From CAZRCZ01 sp964598765 (lineage in GTDB: Bacteria > Sumerlaeota > Sumerlaeia > MVZB01 > JAJFLK01), in contig CAZRCZ010000015.1 in assembly GCA_964598765.1 (NCBI GenBank), forward strand, positions 59,493 to 123,492: a stretch of DNA of 64,000 bases, given 5' to 3'. Each line of letters opens with the position of its first letter. Within the stretch, counting starts at the first letter, position 1. Below are positions 25,797 through 33,936 of this stretch, one piece after another. The notes beneath the pieces were generated by a model. The model made no database searches. It had not been told where the DNA came from and worked only from the letters and a program-made list of their open reading frames with translations. The position numbers were made by a program, and so were the translations under genes.

Positions 25797-27377
25797 TTGT
25801 CCTGTTTCAGAAAATTCCTTCTCCTTTTGGCCGCGATCACCCTCCTGCGGTGTGTTGCGGCGGTCACCGTTCCGATGCTTGGGGGAGAATCGTATTACTG
25901 GCTTTGGGGAAAATATCTTGCCGCCGGATATTTCGATCATCCTCCGATGGCGGGCGTGATGAGCCGGTTGTTTTTCGGTTGGATCACGGGGTCGCAACTG
26001 GCGGCGCGATCCGGACCGATCATCTTGGGCGCAATCACCGCTTCCGTGATCTACGCGCTGGCGTGGGAGTTGTTTGCTGAGTCGCGGATTGCCCTTCGCG
26101 CCGCCGCGCTTTATTGCCTCGCGCCGATCATGAACGCGCTGAGCGTCGTGATCGAGCCGGACAACAGCCTGCTTTTATTCACGGCATTGGCTTGGCTTCT
26201 ATTTTGGCGGGCGGTTCGGAGCGGAACAAGACTTGTGCCGTGGTTGCTTTGCGGCGTCGGCGCGGGACTGGCTCTCCTATCCAAGTTTCACGCATGGGTT
26301 CTTCTGCCTCCTCTCTATGGTTATCTTCTCTTTTCGCGCGAGCGACGAGCTTTGCTCGCCCGCCCCGGGCCATGGCTGGCGATTCTCGTCGCGCTGGCGG
26401 TTCTTTCCCCCAATCTGATCTGGAACGCGCGAAACCACTGGATCAACTACTTCTATCAATGGCATCGCTCCGATTTGGGGGAGTCGCATTTCGGAATTTT
26501 TCATCCTCTAATTTATCTTTTCGGTCCCGCCGGAACTCTATCCCCCTTGGTTTATGGGGCAATGATCGTCGGCGCGTGGAGGGGATTGAGAAAATCGTGG
26601 TCTTCCGGCGATCCAGCCGTCACGTTTTTACTTTGGGCCGGATTGCCGTTGCCGGTTTTCTTGGGGCTTCTCTCGACCCGCGTGATGATCAGCCTTCATT
26701 GGCCGACGGCGGGATATGGCGCGCTCCTGATTCTGACCGTCGCGTTGATGGAGGGGGGCGAACTCTTTGGTCCGCGTTATCGCCGCTGGATGTGGGGAAC
26801 GTGTCTGGTTCTCACCCTCTTGCTCCATTCCGTCCCGTTCTTGGCGCGAGCATTGCCGGGCGATCTAAAAATCTCCCTTGGCTCCAAGCAATTCGACACC
26901 GGCGAAGCCAAGGAATACTTCGTCGGTTGGCGAGAGTTGGGGGAGAAAGTTCGTCGGATGCGGGACGAAATGAATGCGCAGGCGCCGACGGTCATCATGG
27001 CAAAGGGGGAGCATCTTACCTCGCTTTTGGCGTTCTACTCCCAGCGCCCCAAGGAATGTTTCACGTATCGGGTGTCCGGTTCCCACAATTACGATTTTTG
27101 GATTCAAGAGCGGGGAGGGTTAACCGGAATGAACGCCGTGGTCGCAATTTTTGACGATGCCAACCGGGAGATTCCGTGGAAGTCGTTGGAGGAGAAATAC
27201 CGGAAACCTCTGCACGTGTTGGAGGCGCTTTTCGAGCGGGTGGAAATCGTTCCTTCGCTCGCCTGCTACGCGGACGGCTCGATTGAGGATTATCTCGGTT
27301 TCGATTCCCCCCGTCCCATGATGAAAGAATATCTCGTGTTCCGGGGTTACGGCTTCAAGGGAACGTCCTCCGAATAA
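25797..27377 (+). CDS. Glycosyltransferase family 39-like membrane protein
   Basis: 526 residues, about ten hydrophobic helices. The first extracytoplasmic loop GGESYYWLWGKYLAAGYFDHPPM matches GT39/GT83 (PMT, ArnT) enzymes that use lipid-linked sugars; the acidic residue before YYW and the DHPPM segment are the family landmarks. A C-terminal soluble domain (~residues 380-520) contains MAKGEHLTSLLAFYSQRPK and CFTYRVSGSHNYDFWI. A role in adding a sugar to lipid A-like glycolipids or proteins is plausible; donor and acceptor unknown. Start TTG at 25797 is uncertain. Convergent with the FkbM methyltransferase gene, 14 bases apart. Confidence 0.8.
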   Translation: MSCFRKFLLLLAAITLLRCVAAVTVPMLGGESYYWLWGKYLAAGYFDHPPMAGVMSRLFFGWITGSQLAARSGPIILGAITASVIYALAWELFAESRIALRAAALYCLAPIMNALSVVIEPDNSLLLFTALAWLLFWRAVRSGTRLVPWLLCGVGAGLALLSKFHAWVLLPPLYGYLLFSRERRALLARPGPWLAILVALAVLSPNLIWNARNHWINYFYQWHRSDLGESHFGIFHPLIYLFGPAGTLSPLVYGAMIVGAWRGLRKSWSSGDPAVTFLLWAGLPLPVFLGLLSTRVMISLHWPTAGYGALLILTVALMEGGELFGPRYRRWMWGTCLVLTLLLHSVPFLARALPGDLKISLGSKQFDTGEAKEYFVGWRELGEKVRRMRDEMNAQAPTVIMAKGEHLTSLLAFYSQRPKECFTYRVSGSHNYDFWIQERGGLTGMNAVVAIFDDANREIPWKSLEEKYRKPLHVLEALFERVEIVPSLACYADGSIEDYLGFDSPRPMMKEYLVFRGYGFKGTSSE

Positions 27378-27391
27378 GGCCCGGGTTTGAT

Positions 27392-28585
27392 TCAATTTCC
27401 GAGCAAACGGCTCAACACTTTGACGGCCTCTTCGTTTCGGGGATCGGCTTGGACCATCAGCTCATATTCCCGGATGGCTTCCTCGCGGCGACCCATGCCG
27501 TTGAGCCAATGGGCGAAGTGGCCCCGAAACCAGTTGGCGTCGGGATATCGGTCCAGAAACGCGCGCGCCTTGGGAATGGCGATTTCTAACTCTCCGCGCT
27601 GAACCAGAGTAATGATTTGTCGTCCTTCAAATCGCGCGTCATCGGCGATGTCGAGGTAATGCGCCGTGATTTCCTCCTCGGCGAACGGTTCTCCGACCGG
27701 CACGGAGCAGGGACCCGGAAAAATCCGCGATGACAATTCGGCGGATCGCGCATAGAGGAGATTTTCCCATTTTTTGCGATTCAGGCTTTGGCTCGTGATT
27801 CGCGTGCCGTTCTCATGAAAGCCGACATATCCAAAATGGGCGAGATACCCGTGAAGATGCTCCGGCTCGAATCCCTGATATTGAAACTGAAACAACGCCT
27901 TCTCGATCAAAAGAAAGTCAATCCGGCCTTCCAGAAAATAGCGGCGCAAACCGCGCAGGGCGAACAACTCGTGTCCTTCGATGTCCATTTTCATCAGCCG
28001 AACATGGGGCACGTTCAGAGATTCGAGCGAATCGTCCAAGGTTGTGACGGGCACGGTTTTGATCCCGCGTCCCTTCTCTTCCATCTTCAAATCCATAAAA
28101 GTTGATTGGCCGAGAATCGGAGCAAGTCGGAGCGGCAACTCGCCTTTCCGGTCGGAGCACGCCTCGTTCCGAATCAGGATGGTCGGCGCGTCCGGGTTCG
28201 CCGGATGCTTTACCGGATCGGGAAGATGAGTTTTCAGCCTCTTGAAAACTTCGGGGTCCGGCTCATAAAGAATCAGCTTGCCGCTCTTGCCGACGGCGGA
28301 TGCGGCATGGGCGGCGGTGTACCCGAATTGCGCGCCAACATCCACATAAACGTCCCCGGGTCCCAGAACGCGCGAAAGGATGGAGGTTGTATCTTTTTCG
28401 TAGGCGTCCAGCGCCATGGCCGCCTGATAGGGATCACGGAGATCGAATCGGAATTGGAATCCCCCGAAGGCAAATTCGACCCAAGGCTTGCGGAATATTC
28501 GCCCAATCGCTCGGAGCGCGGTCACTCTTCCGGGGAGGTGCGGCATTGCGCGCAGGAATCGGGCGAATTGCGAGAGTGTATTCAT
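27392..28585 (-). CDS. FkbM family methyltransferase with C-terminal TPR-like tail
   Basis: 397 residues. SAM-binding motif VYVDVGAQFGYTAAHAA near residue 80, acidic LYEPDPEVF, then the FkbM block VTTLDDSLESLNVPHVRLMK followed by MDIEGHELFALRGLRRYF. The C-terminal ~100 residues hold a TPR-like segment (AHWLNGMGRREEAIREYELMVQADP). FkbM methyltransferases O-methylate sugars or small molecules, often in polysaccharide loci, which fits the neighbouring envelope genes. Transcribed with the upstream phosphatase gene (25-base gap). ATG at 28585. Confidence 0.9.
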   Translation of the reverse strand: MNTLSQFARFLRAMPHLPGRVTALRAIGRIFRKPWVEFAFGGFQFRFDLRDPYQAAMALDAYEKDTTSILSRVLGPGDVYVDVGAQFGYTAAHAASAVGKSGKLILYEPDPEVFKRLKTHLPDPVKHPANPDAPTILIRNEACSDRKGELPLRLAPILGQSTFMDLKMEEKGRGIKTVPVTTLDDSLESLNVPHVRLMKMDIEGHELFALRGLRRYFLEGRIDFLLIEKALFQFQYQGFEPEHLHGYLAHFGYVGFHENGTRITSQSLNRKKWENLLYARSAELSSRIFPGPCSVPVGEPFAEEEITAHYLDIADDARFEGRQIITLVQRGELEIAIPKARAFLDRYPDANWFRGHFAHWLNGMGRREEAIREYELMVQADPRNEEAVKVLSRLLGN

Positions 28586-28610
28586 CCCGACCTCGCGCGC
28601 CGCGCCTCGA

Positions 28611-30041
28611 TCAAGGCTCGGCGGGTTCCGCGCCCGGTTTGGCGTTCTTGGCCGACCGGCTCAACCGGACAAATTCATCCTCCGCCCTTTTTGCGTCCTT
28701 GGTCTCCGGCGGATAAACGTCGAAGACGACACCGTCGCGGTTGATGGCGCGATATTCGGCCTTCTTCCTCGTCACGTCCACGCGCCAGAAATGCGGAAGG
28801 GACGCGCTCTTGGCGTCATACCATTTCGGCTCCTTCACGGGACGCGCCGGTTTGCCCCAGCAACCGTCTCCCAAATAGAGCGTCCCCTTCGGGTCCTCCT
28901 TGTCGCCGCGCAAAAGTTTGGTCCGTTTGAATGTATGGTCGTGGTGCTCGAAGGCGGTGGTGAGATGATGCTTATCGAAGATCGGCAACCACTCTTTTCG
29001 ACCGTTGGCGGAGGGGATATCTTCGGGCGGACGCGAGGTCGGATAAAGGGGAACGTGATAGGACGCGAATTTGTATGCCACGTCCTTGTTTTTCTCCAGT
29101 TCCGCGTCCAGCCATGCCGCCTGATCGCCTCCCCAAGGGGCGGTGTGCCCGCTGTCCAAAATGAGGAGAATCAGATTGTTCCCGAATCGCCGCGAAAAAT
29201 AGCCGCATTCCTTATTTTGCGCGAAGAAACCGTAGAAAATCGGCGCGTCCTTCGGCTTTTTGCCGAATCCTCCGTTGACTTCGTGATTGCCGATGGCCAG
29301 CACCATCGGAACGGTGTAGCCCTTTGGCGTCACCATCCGTTGCTCCCACGCGTCGAGCCAAGCGTCCCACTTGGTCGGATCGAGGACCTTTTCGGCATAG
29401 GGAATGTCGCCGCCGATGACGGCGAAATCCGGTTCCTGCAGGGCCGCCTGACTCAGAAGGGGAAAGAAATCGCCCGATATTCCCATGTCGCCGCCGTCCA
29501 CGAATCGCAGGGAAGCGTGGGGTTCGACGACCGAGGTCACCGCTTTGAAGGGCCAGACCAATCCCCGCGTGAGATAGCGGATGGGGATCGGTCCCTTGCG
29601 CCATTCCAGAACGCGCAATGTGTCCCCCACCGCTTCGCGTCCGGAGGAAATCGTGTGAAATTTCCGTTCCGCCGAGAATCCGTTCTTGGGGTCCCCCGCG
29701 ATGAAATAATAGGATTTGCCGGGCGAGAGTCCCGGCAATTCGACCCAATGGATCGTCCGGCCATCCTGCAAGCCCTCGATCTTGTGATGGGTTCCAATGG
29801 CGTGGCGGTGATAGCGATCCGGCTCGCCCTTGCGCGGTTCGGTGTCGTAATAGACGTCGCTCGATTCGGCGTCGCTCATGGTTTGGTAATTGACGGTGAT
29901 CGTCCGGCCGGTGTCCCCCTGCCAAGTGAGATAGACGTGACGCGGGGCGGCTTGAGCCGACGATCCGGTGGCGAAAAAAATCGCGAGCCCCGCAATGACA
30001 AGACGGACAAAACAGTGAAATGGGTCGCGCGCGAAATTCAT
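28611..30041 (-). CDS. Secreted purple-acid-type metallophosphoesterase
   Basis: About 476 residues. Signal peptide FVRLVIAGLAIFFATGSSAQAA, an N-terminal fibronectin-like domain (RHVYLTWQGDTGRTITVNYQ), and a calcineurin-type catalytic domain with the metal motifs GGDMG, GGDIPYAE, GNHE, HVPLY and H-D-H in FEHHDHTFKR. Purple acid phosphatases hydrolyse phosphate esters outside the cytoplasm. The start ATG at 30041 follows AAGGAGAAAA, a strong ribosome binding site, so it is preferred over the upstream ATG at 30077. First gene of a short minus operon with FkbM. Confidence 0.85.
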   Translation of the reverse strand: MNFARDPFHCFVRLVIAGLAIFFATGSSAQAAPRHVYLTWQGDTGRTITVNYQTMSDAESSDVYYDTEPRKGEPDRYHRHAIGTHHKIEGLQDGRTIHWVELPGLSPGKSYYFIAGDPKNGFSAERKFHTISSGREAVGDTLRVLEWRKGPIPIRYLTRGLVWPFKAVTSVVEPHASLRFVDGGDMGISGDFFPLLSQAALQEPDFAVIGGDIPYAEKVLDPTKWDAWLDAWEQRMVTPKGYTVPMVLAIGNHEVNGGFGKKPKDAPIFYGFFAQNKECGYFSRRFGNNLILLILDSGHTAPWGGDQAAWLDAELEKNKDVAYKFASYHVPLYPTSRPPEDIPSANGRKEWLPIFDKHHLTTAFEHHDHTFKRTKLLRGDKEDPKGTLYLGDGCWGKPARPVKEPKWYDAKSASLPHFWRVDVTRKKAEYRAINRDGVVFDVYPPETKDAKRAEDEFVRLSRSAKNAKPGAEPAEP

Positions 30042-30166
30042 TTTTCTCCTTAACTTTCTTCCACCTTCGTTGCTCAATCGGAATCTTTTGTCGCACGGGT
30101 GCGCAAAAGCTCCGGATAGCTTAATGGGATCAAACCGGAATTTGCATCGGTTTTTGAATATTTGCC

Positions 30167-30208
30167 TTGCGCGGCGTTCGGATCAGGCTTAAGATCAGAC
30201 TAGTCTGA
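30167..30208 (+). promoter_or_regulatory. Promoter and operator of the phd-PIN toxin-antitoxin operon
   Basis: A -35-like TTGCGC (30167-30172), a 17-base spacer and a -10-like TAAGAT (30190-30195). A perfect 14-bp palindrome TCAGACTAGTCTGA (30195-30208) begins at the last base of the -10 box; a second overlapping ACTAG/CTAGT repeat continues to 30212. The placement fits autorepression by the antitoxin (Phd family proteins bind such palindromes). Sites are seen; regulation is inference. Confidence 0.7.
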
Positions 30209-30235
30209 CTAGATTGTTTCCGGAGGATGAGAACA

Positions 30236-30493
30236 ATGAAAAGATGGTCCCTGCAGGATGCCAAAGCGCGGTTCAGCGAGCTCGTCACCCGCGCGCGCGA
30301 CGAAGGGCCACAGATGGTCGCCCGGCGCGGCGAGGAGGCCGTCGTGATCTTGGGAGTGAAAGACTACCGCGAATTGGCGCGGCAGGGAGGGGAAAAGGAC
30401 CTCGCCCGGTTTTTCCGCAACTCGCCGCTGGCGGGATTGCCCCCGCGTTTGTTTGAGCGCAACCCCGACCCCGGACGGGACGTGGAGTTGTGA
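30236..30493 (+). CDS. Phd/YefM-type antitoxin
   Basis: About 85 residues. MKRWSLQDAKARFSELVTRA is the classical Phd/YefM N-terminal DNA-binding helix pair, followed by PQMVARRGEEAVVILGVKDY; the C-terminal part (NPDPGRDVEL) is the toxin-wrapping tail. A CCGGAGG stretch lies 9 bases before ATG 30236, which is therefore preferred over the ATG at 30227 that touches it. The stop overlaps the toxin start as GTGA. It neutralises the PIN toxin and probably represses its own operon through the palindrome at 30195. Confidence 0.92.
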   Translation: MKRWSLQDAKARFSELVTRARDEGPQMVARRGEEAVVILGVKDYRELARQGGEKDLARFFRNSPLAGLPPRLFERNPDPGRDVEL

Positions 30494-30918
30494 ATTTCCT
30501 CCTCGACACCTGCGTCTTATCCGAAATGGCGAAGCCCCATGCGGAGTCGCGCGTTCTGGAATGGATGGGCGCGCAACGCGAGGAACGGCTTTATTTGAGC
30601 GTGTTGACATTGGGAGAGCTTGCGCGCGGGATTCATCGTCTCCCCGCCGGGCGGAAAAAGAACGAACTGGACGCTTGGCTTCGGCGCGAATTGAGACCCC
30701 GATTCGCGGGGCGATGGTTGCCGGTGGACGATGAAATCGCCGAGAGATGGGGACTGATCTCCGCCGAAGCCTCCCGCGCCGGACTTACCCTTCCGGTCAC
30801 CGATGGTTTGCTTGCGGCCACCGCCTTGGTTCGCGGCATGACCTACGTCTCGCGCAATGACGCCGACGTTCGGCGGACGGGGGTGTTGATTCTGAACCCT
30901 TGGCGTGGCGACTCATAG
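30490..30918 (+). CDS. PIN-domain toxin (VapC/FitB-like)
   Basis: 142 residues. PIN RNase acidic residues are present: D6 (FLLDTCVLSE), E43 (LTLGELARG), D105 (VTDGLLAATAL) and D124 (SRNDADV). VapC/FitB toxins cleave specific RNAs, commonly tRNA or rRNA, to stop growth. Start GTG at 30490 overlaps the antitoxin stop (GTGA), so the two are translationally coupled. The gene runs to the next open reading frame, the O-antigen-ligase-like protein, which it may overlap. Confidence 0.92.
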   Translation: MNFLLDTCVLSEMAKPHAESRVLEWMGAQREERLYLSVLTLGELARGIHRLPAGRKKNELDAWLRRELRPRFAGRWLPVDDEIAERWGLISAEASRAGLTLPVTDGLLAATALVRGMTYVSRNDADVRRTGVLILNPWRGDS

Positions 30919-30934
30919 CCGAATCTGGGAATAC

Positions 30935-32926
30935 ATGATGAAGATCGAAAAAAACGACGTGTCACGGACGTCATCGGCCCGCCTGATCGGATTGATGGCG
31001 GCGCTGGCGACATCGGCGCTTTTTGTTTATCCCGCCCGCGCCTTTCCTCTGCAAAACCTTATCTTTGTTTCCGTGCTGTTTGTGATGGGGTTGGGGTTGA
31101 TGTTTAGCCATTGGACGCACAGCCGGGAAGTTTTCTCGAAGGTAATTGGACAGCCCGCGGTCTTGGCCGTCGCGGGATCGGCCTGCTGGGTTTTGTTTAG
31201 ATGGCGGGGTTTGACGGTTCCGTCGCTCGACGACCCCAACATTCAAGTTCGCATTACCTCGCATGGACGTCCGACCGTCATCGCGTATCAATTATTAATC
31301 GTGGGATTGCTGGTGGGATTGGGTATGTCGAAAATTCGTGAGAGCGGATCAAGCGTATGGCGCGCCTTTCACAGGACTTTGATTCTGGCCGGGTTGGGAT
31401 TCGCCTTCCTCGGATTTTACCAATACTTTTATGCTTATGAGCGGGACCGGACGGATTTGGAGGCTTCATTAAAGAGTCCCGGCGTTTCGGTTTCGCCGCT
31501 CATGGCGCAGAGTCTTCTCCACGCCTTCGAGGAGAAACGCATCGGCGGGAGATTGGGGAATGGGAACATCTTTGCCGCGTTGCTCGCCGTTCTGGCCGCT
31601 TTCAGCCTTTCAGAATGGAAACGGGAGCACCGCCCGAACGCGGGGCGGCTCTTCCAAGTCGTTTCCATTCTCGCCTATGGGACGATGGCCGGAGCGATCC
31701 TTTTGACCAAAAGCCGGGGAGGGTTGCTAACCCTCGTAGTTGGAACGGTCGGGGGATTGAGGATGCTTCGGTGCGAAAGGAGTGGCAACGCCTCCTCCGA
31801 CGGCGCGCTCAAAAAGTCCGCCGGTTTGGTCACGCTTGCCTTCGCATGGTTGGCGTGTTCCCCAAGATTGATCCAAGCCGGACAAAGTCTGTGGCAACGA
31901 ACCGCCAATATCGGGACGATCCGCGAACGGCTTTTTTATTGGGTGGTCGCAATCAAGGTCTGGAGATTGAACTCGCCTTTCGGAAAAGGACCGGGCGCGT
32001 TTGAATTATTCTATCCCATTTTCAAACTTCCCCAAGCCCGCGAGAGCCAATACGCCCATTCATGGTTTTTTCAGTTGGGAGCCGAAACGGGATTCGTGGG
32101 GGTCGCGTTGTTCTTGGTTTTTTGGGGAATTATTCTGAAATTGTGGATTATAGATTGCGGACCGGGAGGCTCAAGACTCAAGTCTCAGGACTCAATTCGG
32201 GAGGCGCGATGGTTGGGATTGGGTTCCCTGCTGTTGGGATTCAACGGACTTTTCGAGTATTCGCTCCAGACTCCCGAATTTCTCCTTTTGCTGGGCGTTC
32301 TGTCCGGCGGCTTCTTGGGTCTGACCGATCAATCCCACACTCGCAATCTCCACAAATCCGCAATTAGTAATATGGTAAACATCCCTTTCTGGGTGTTTCC
32401 TTCCGCCAGCCTATTGGCGGCGGTTTGGCTCTTTCCTCGCCAACAAATCGCGTGGTTTTGGGAAGGGGAGGCCAAAGTCATGGCGCAAAGCGGCGAGCAC
32501 GACCGCGCCCGACGGTATTTCGCCAAGGCGTCGGCTTGGATGCCCGACCACGAGGGGTATCTGGCGAGCCAAGCCATGGCGCTTTTGGCTTCGACGCCCC
32601 CCGATTTCGCGGCGGTGGAAAAATTGCTGGATCAGGCCGTGAAGTTGAATCCACTTTCCCCGCGAATGAGGCGGAATCAGGCCGAATTGCTGGATCGAAT
32701 GGGCAAGAAAGAGGAAGCGCTCAAGAAATTGGATGAAGCCGTCGCGCTGTATCCCTATGATGCGGGGTATCGGCTGGATCGCGCCGGAGCGAACTTGGGA
32801 CTCGGCAGGAAGGATGAGGCGCGGAAGGATTTGGAGTTTATCAGGGACAATCAGATGCCGGTGTGGGAATATCAACGCCCGATTTTGGAGAAGTTGAAGA
32901 AAAACGTCGGACTAGAGCAAGAGTAG
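30935..32926 (+). CDS. O-antigen-ligase-like membrane protein with C-terminal TPR
   Basis: About 663 residues. Around ten to twelve membrane helices, the Wzy/WaaL-type segment KSRGGLLTLVVGTVGGLRML in mid-protein and a large loop including LNSPFGKGPGAFELFYPIFK with HSWFFQLGAETGFVGVALFL, the conserved block of the O-antigen ligase family. The C-terminal ~170 residues are TPR-like (AKASAWMPDHEGYLASQAMALL; QAELLDRMGKKEEALKKLDEAVALYPYD). It should join polysaccharide to lipid or protein acceptors in the periplasm. Two in-frame repeat-derived segments interrupt it (32128-32205; 32335-32380). ATG 30935 is used; a GTG at 30905 overlaps the toxin gene. Confidence 0.82.
   Translation: MMKIEKNDVSRTSSARLIGLMAALATSALFVYPARAFPLQNLIFVSVLFVMGLGLMFSHWTHSREVFSKVIGQPAVLAVAGSACWVLFRWRGLTVPSLDDPNIQVRITSHGRPTVIAYQLLIVGLLVGLGMSKIRESGSSVWRAFHRTLILAGLGFAFLGFYQYFYAYERDRTDLEASLKSPGVSVSPLMAQSLLHAFEEKRIGGRLGNGNIFAALLAVLAAFSLSEWKREHRPNAGRLFQVVSILAYGTMAGAILLTKSRGGLLTLVVGTVGGLRMLRCERSGNASSDGALKKSAGLVTLAFAWLACSPRLIQAGQSLWQRTANIGTIRERLFYWVVAIKVWRLNSPFGKGPGAFELFYPIFKLPQARESQYAHSWFFQLGAETGFVGVALFLVFWGIILKLWIIDCGPGGSRLKSQDSIREARWLGLGSLLLGFNGLFEYSLQTPEFLLLLGVLSGGFLGLTDQSHTRNLHKSAISNMVNIPFWVFPSASLLAAVWLFPRQQIAWFWEGEAKVMAQSGEHDRARRYFAKASAWMPDHEGYLASQAMALLASTPPDFAAVEKLLDQAVKLNPLSPRMRRNQAELLDRMGKKEEALKKLDEAVALYPYDAGYRLDRAGANLGLGRKDEARKDLEFIRDNQMPVWEYQRPILEKLKKNVGLEQE
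32128..32205. repeat. AATCC-type dispersed repeats translated within the O-antigen-ligase-like gene
   Basis: Contains TTGTGGATTATAGATTGCGG (32139-32158), whose reverse complement matches the TACAATCCACAATCTGCAAT stretch found just before psd (32966-32985), and a run CAAGACTCAAGTCTCAGGAC of the same style. Translated in frame as LKLWIIDCGPGGSRLKSQDS. Confidence 0.6.
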
Positions 32927-32995
32927 GAGCAAGATTACGATTATGACCGCGATTTTTGGCCAATCTACAATCCACAATCTGCAATCGAAAATCCG
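32912..32995. repeat. Dispersed repeats between O-antigen-ligase-like gene and psd
   Basis: GAGCAAGAGTAGGAGCAAGA (32915-32934) and CAATCTACAATCCACAATCT followed by GCAATCGAAAATCC (32961-32995). The second is the reverse complement of the element at 32128-32160 and ends directly at the psd start codon, so it may shape translation start. Confidence 0.65.
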
Positions 32996-33664
32996 ATGAG
33001 TCCGGGTCCTGCATTCTCCGCCCGAAAATCCAAATTCCCCTTGGATCCCGATTGCCTGATTTTCCTCTTGCCGTTGGGGGTGATCGGAGCCATCGGATGG
33101 GTCTGGGCGGTGTGGTGGATTTGGATACCGGCTTTGGTGGCCTCGCTGGCGATCATGGCCTTTTTCCGCGATCCGCCGCGCAAAGGACCCTCGATCGAAG
33201 GGGCGATCCTGAGTCCGGCGGACGGGAAGGTGGTGGAAATCGTCCCCAATGAAGACCCGTTGCGCGGTCCGGTTCCGGGGGTTCAGATCGCCATTTTCCT
33301 TTCCGTGCTCGATTGCCACATCAACCGCGCCCCTTGCGCGGGGGTGGTCGAGAAGATTCGCTACGAACGCGGCTTGTTTCTGGACGCCCGCGATCCCCAA
33401 AGCGGTCACCGCAACGAATGTAACTGGATTTTCATGCGTTGCGGCAAAAATCAGGTGACCGTCCGTCAAATTGCCGGCTTGATCGCCCGGCGGATCGTCT
33501 GCCGGGTTAGGGAGGGGCAGGATTTGAAACGGGGGGAGCGGATCGGCCTCATCCGGTTCGGCTCGCGAACCGAGCTTTATCTCCCCGCCGAGGCGGAAAT
33601 CAAGGTCAAGATCGGGGATCGCGTGGCGGGAGGGAGAAGCGTGGTGGCTGTTTGGGTCGAATGA
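32996..33664 (+). CDS. psd: Phosphatidylserine decarboxylase (short, pyruvoyl-dependent)
   Basis: 222 residues. Forms phosphatidylethanolamine from phosphatidylserine in the membrane. N-terminal hydrophobic helix pair (LIFLLPLGVIGAIG; IPALVASLAIMAFF), then FFRDPPRK, D76 in SPADGKV, H108 in DCHINRAP, and the self-cleavage site G189-S190 in RFGSRTELYLP, which makes the pyruvoyl group. The length and the SRTE site mark the short bacterial/archaeal type, not the long E. coli type. A start at ATG 32996 is directly preceded by a dispersed repeat with no clear ribosome binding site. No pssA is adjacent. Confidence 0.93.
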   Translation: MSPGPAFSARKSKFPLDPDCLIFLLPLGVIGAIGWVWAVWWIWIPALVASLAIMAFFRDPPRKGPSIEGAILSPADGKVVEIVPNEDPLRGPVPGVQIAIFLSVLDCHINRAPCAGVVEKIRYERGLFLDARDPQSGHRNECNWIFMRCGKNQVTVRQIAGLIARRIVCRVREGQDLKRGERIGLIRFGSRTELYLPAEAEIKVKIGDRVAGGRSVVAVWVE

Positions 33665-33733
33665 TGTAGGATGGGGGCCGGATCGGTTTGCTTTCCTTCT
33701 TCAAAAAAAATCATAGAAATCTTCATTTTGGGG

Positions 33734-33936
33734 TTGACAGTCCCATCAAACCGATATATCAAGACTGGTGAGAACGGGGAAAACCCGCGCTCGTTTGGTA
33801 TTTGAATTTGAGAAAAACACGTAACTGTCAGGAGGAAACGACGACCCGCTCCGCAGGGGCAGAAACATTTTGTTTGGTTTGAGACGCCCGGAATATCCGG
33901 GCCGAAATTTAGCGATGGGAAGGAGGGAAGAATAAC
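33734..33936 (+). promoter_or_regulatory. Strong promoter and structured leader of the orphan secreted protein
   Basis: TTGACA (33734-33739) with -10 candidates TATATC (spacer 15, 33755-33760) or TATCAA (spacer 17, 33757-33762). The ~175-base leader has hairpin-capable pieces (CGGGGAAAACCCG; CCCGG-AATAT-CCGGG) and ends in AAGGAGGGAAGAATAAC before the ATG, a very strong ribosome binding site also seen for the pseudopilin gene. No riboswitch class is recognised. Confidence 0.7.

Noticed and set aside
28488..30053. Plus-strand open frame opposite the phosphatase gene
   Set aside because: The minus-strand protein has all metal motifs and a signal peptide; the plus frame shows none.
33763..33936. 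Leader of the orphan secreted gene as a cyclic-di-GMP riboswitch
   Set aside because: It has a GACGC element and hairpins, but the conserved core and second stem of the GEMM class are missing.
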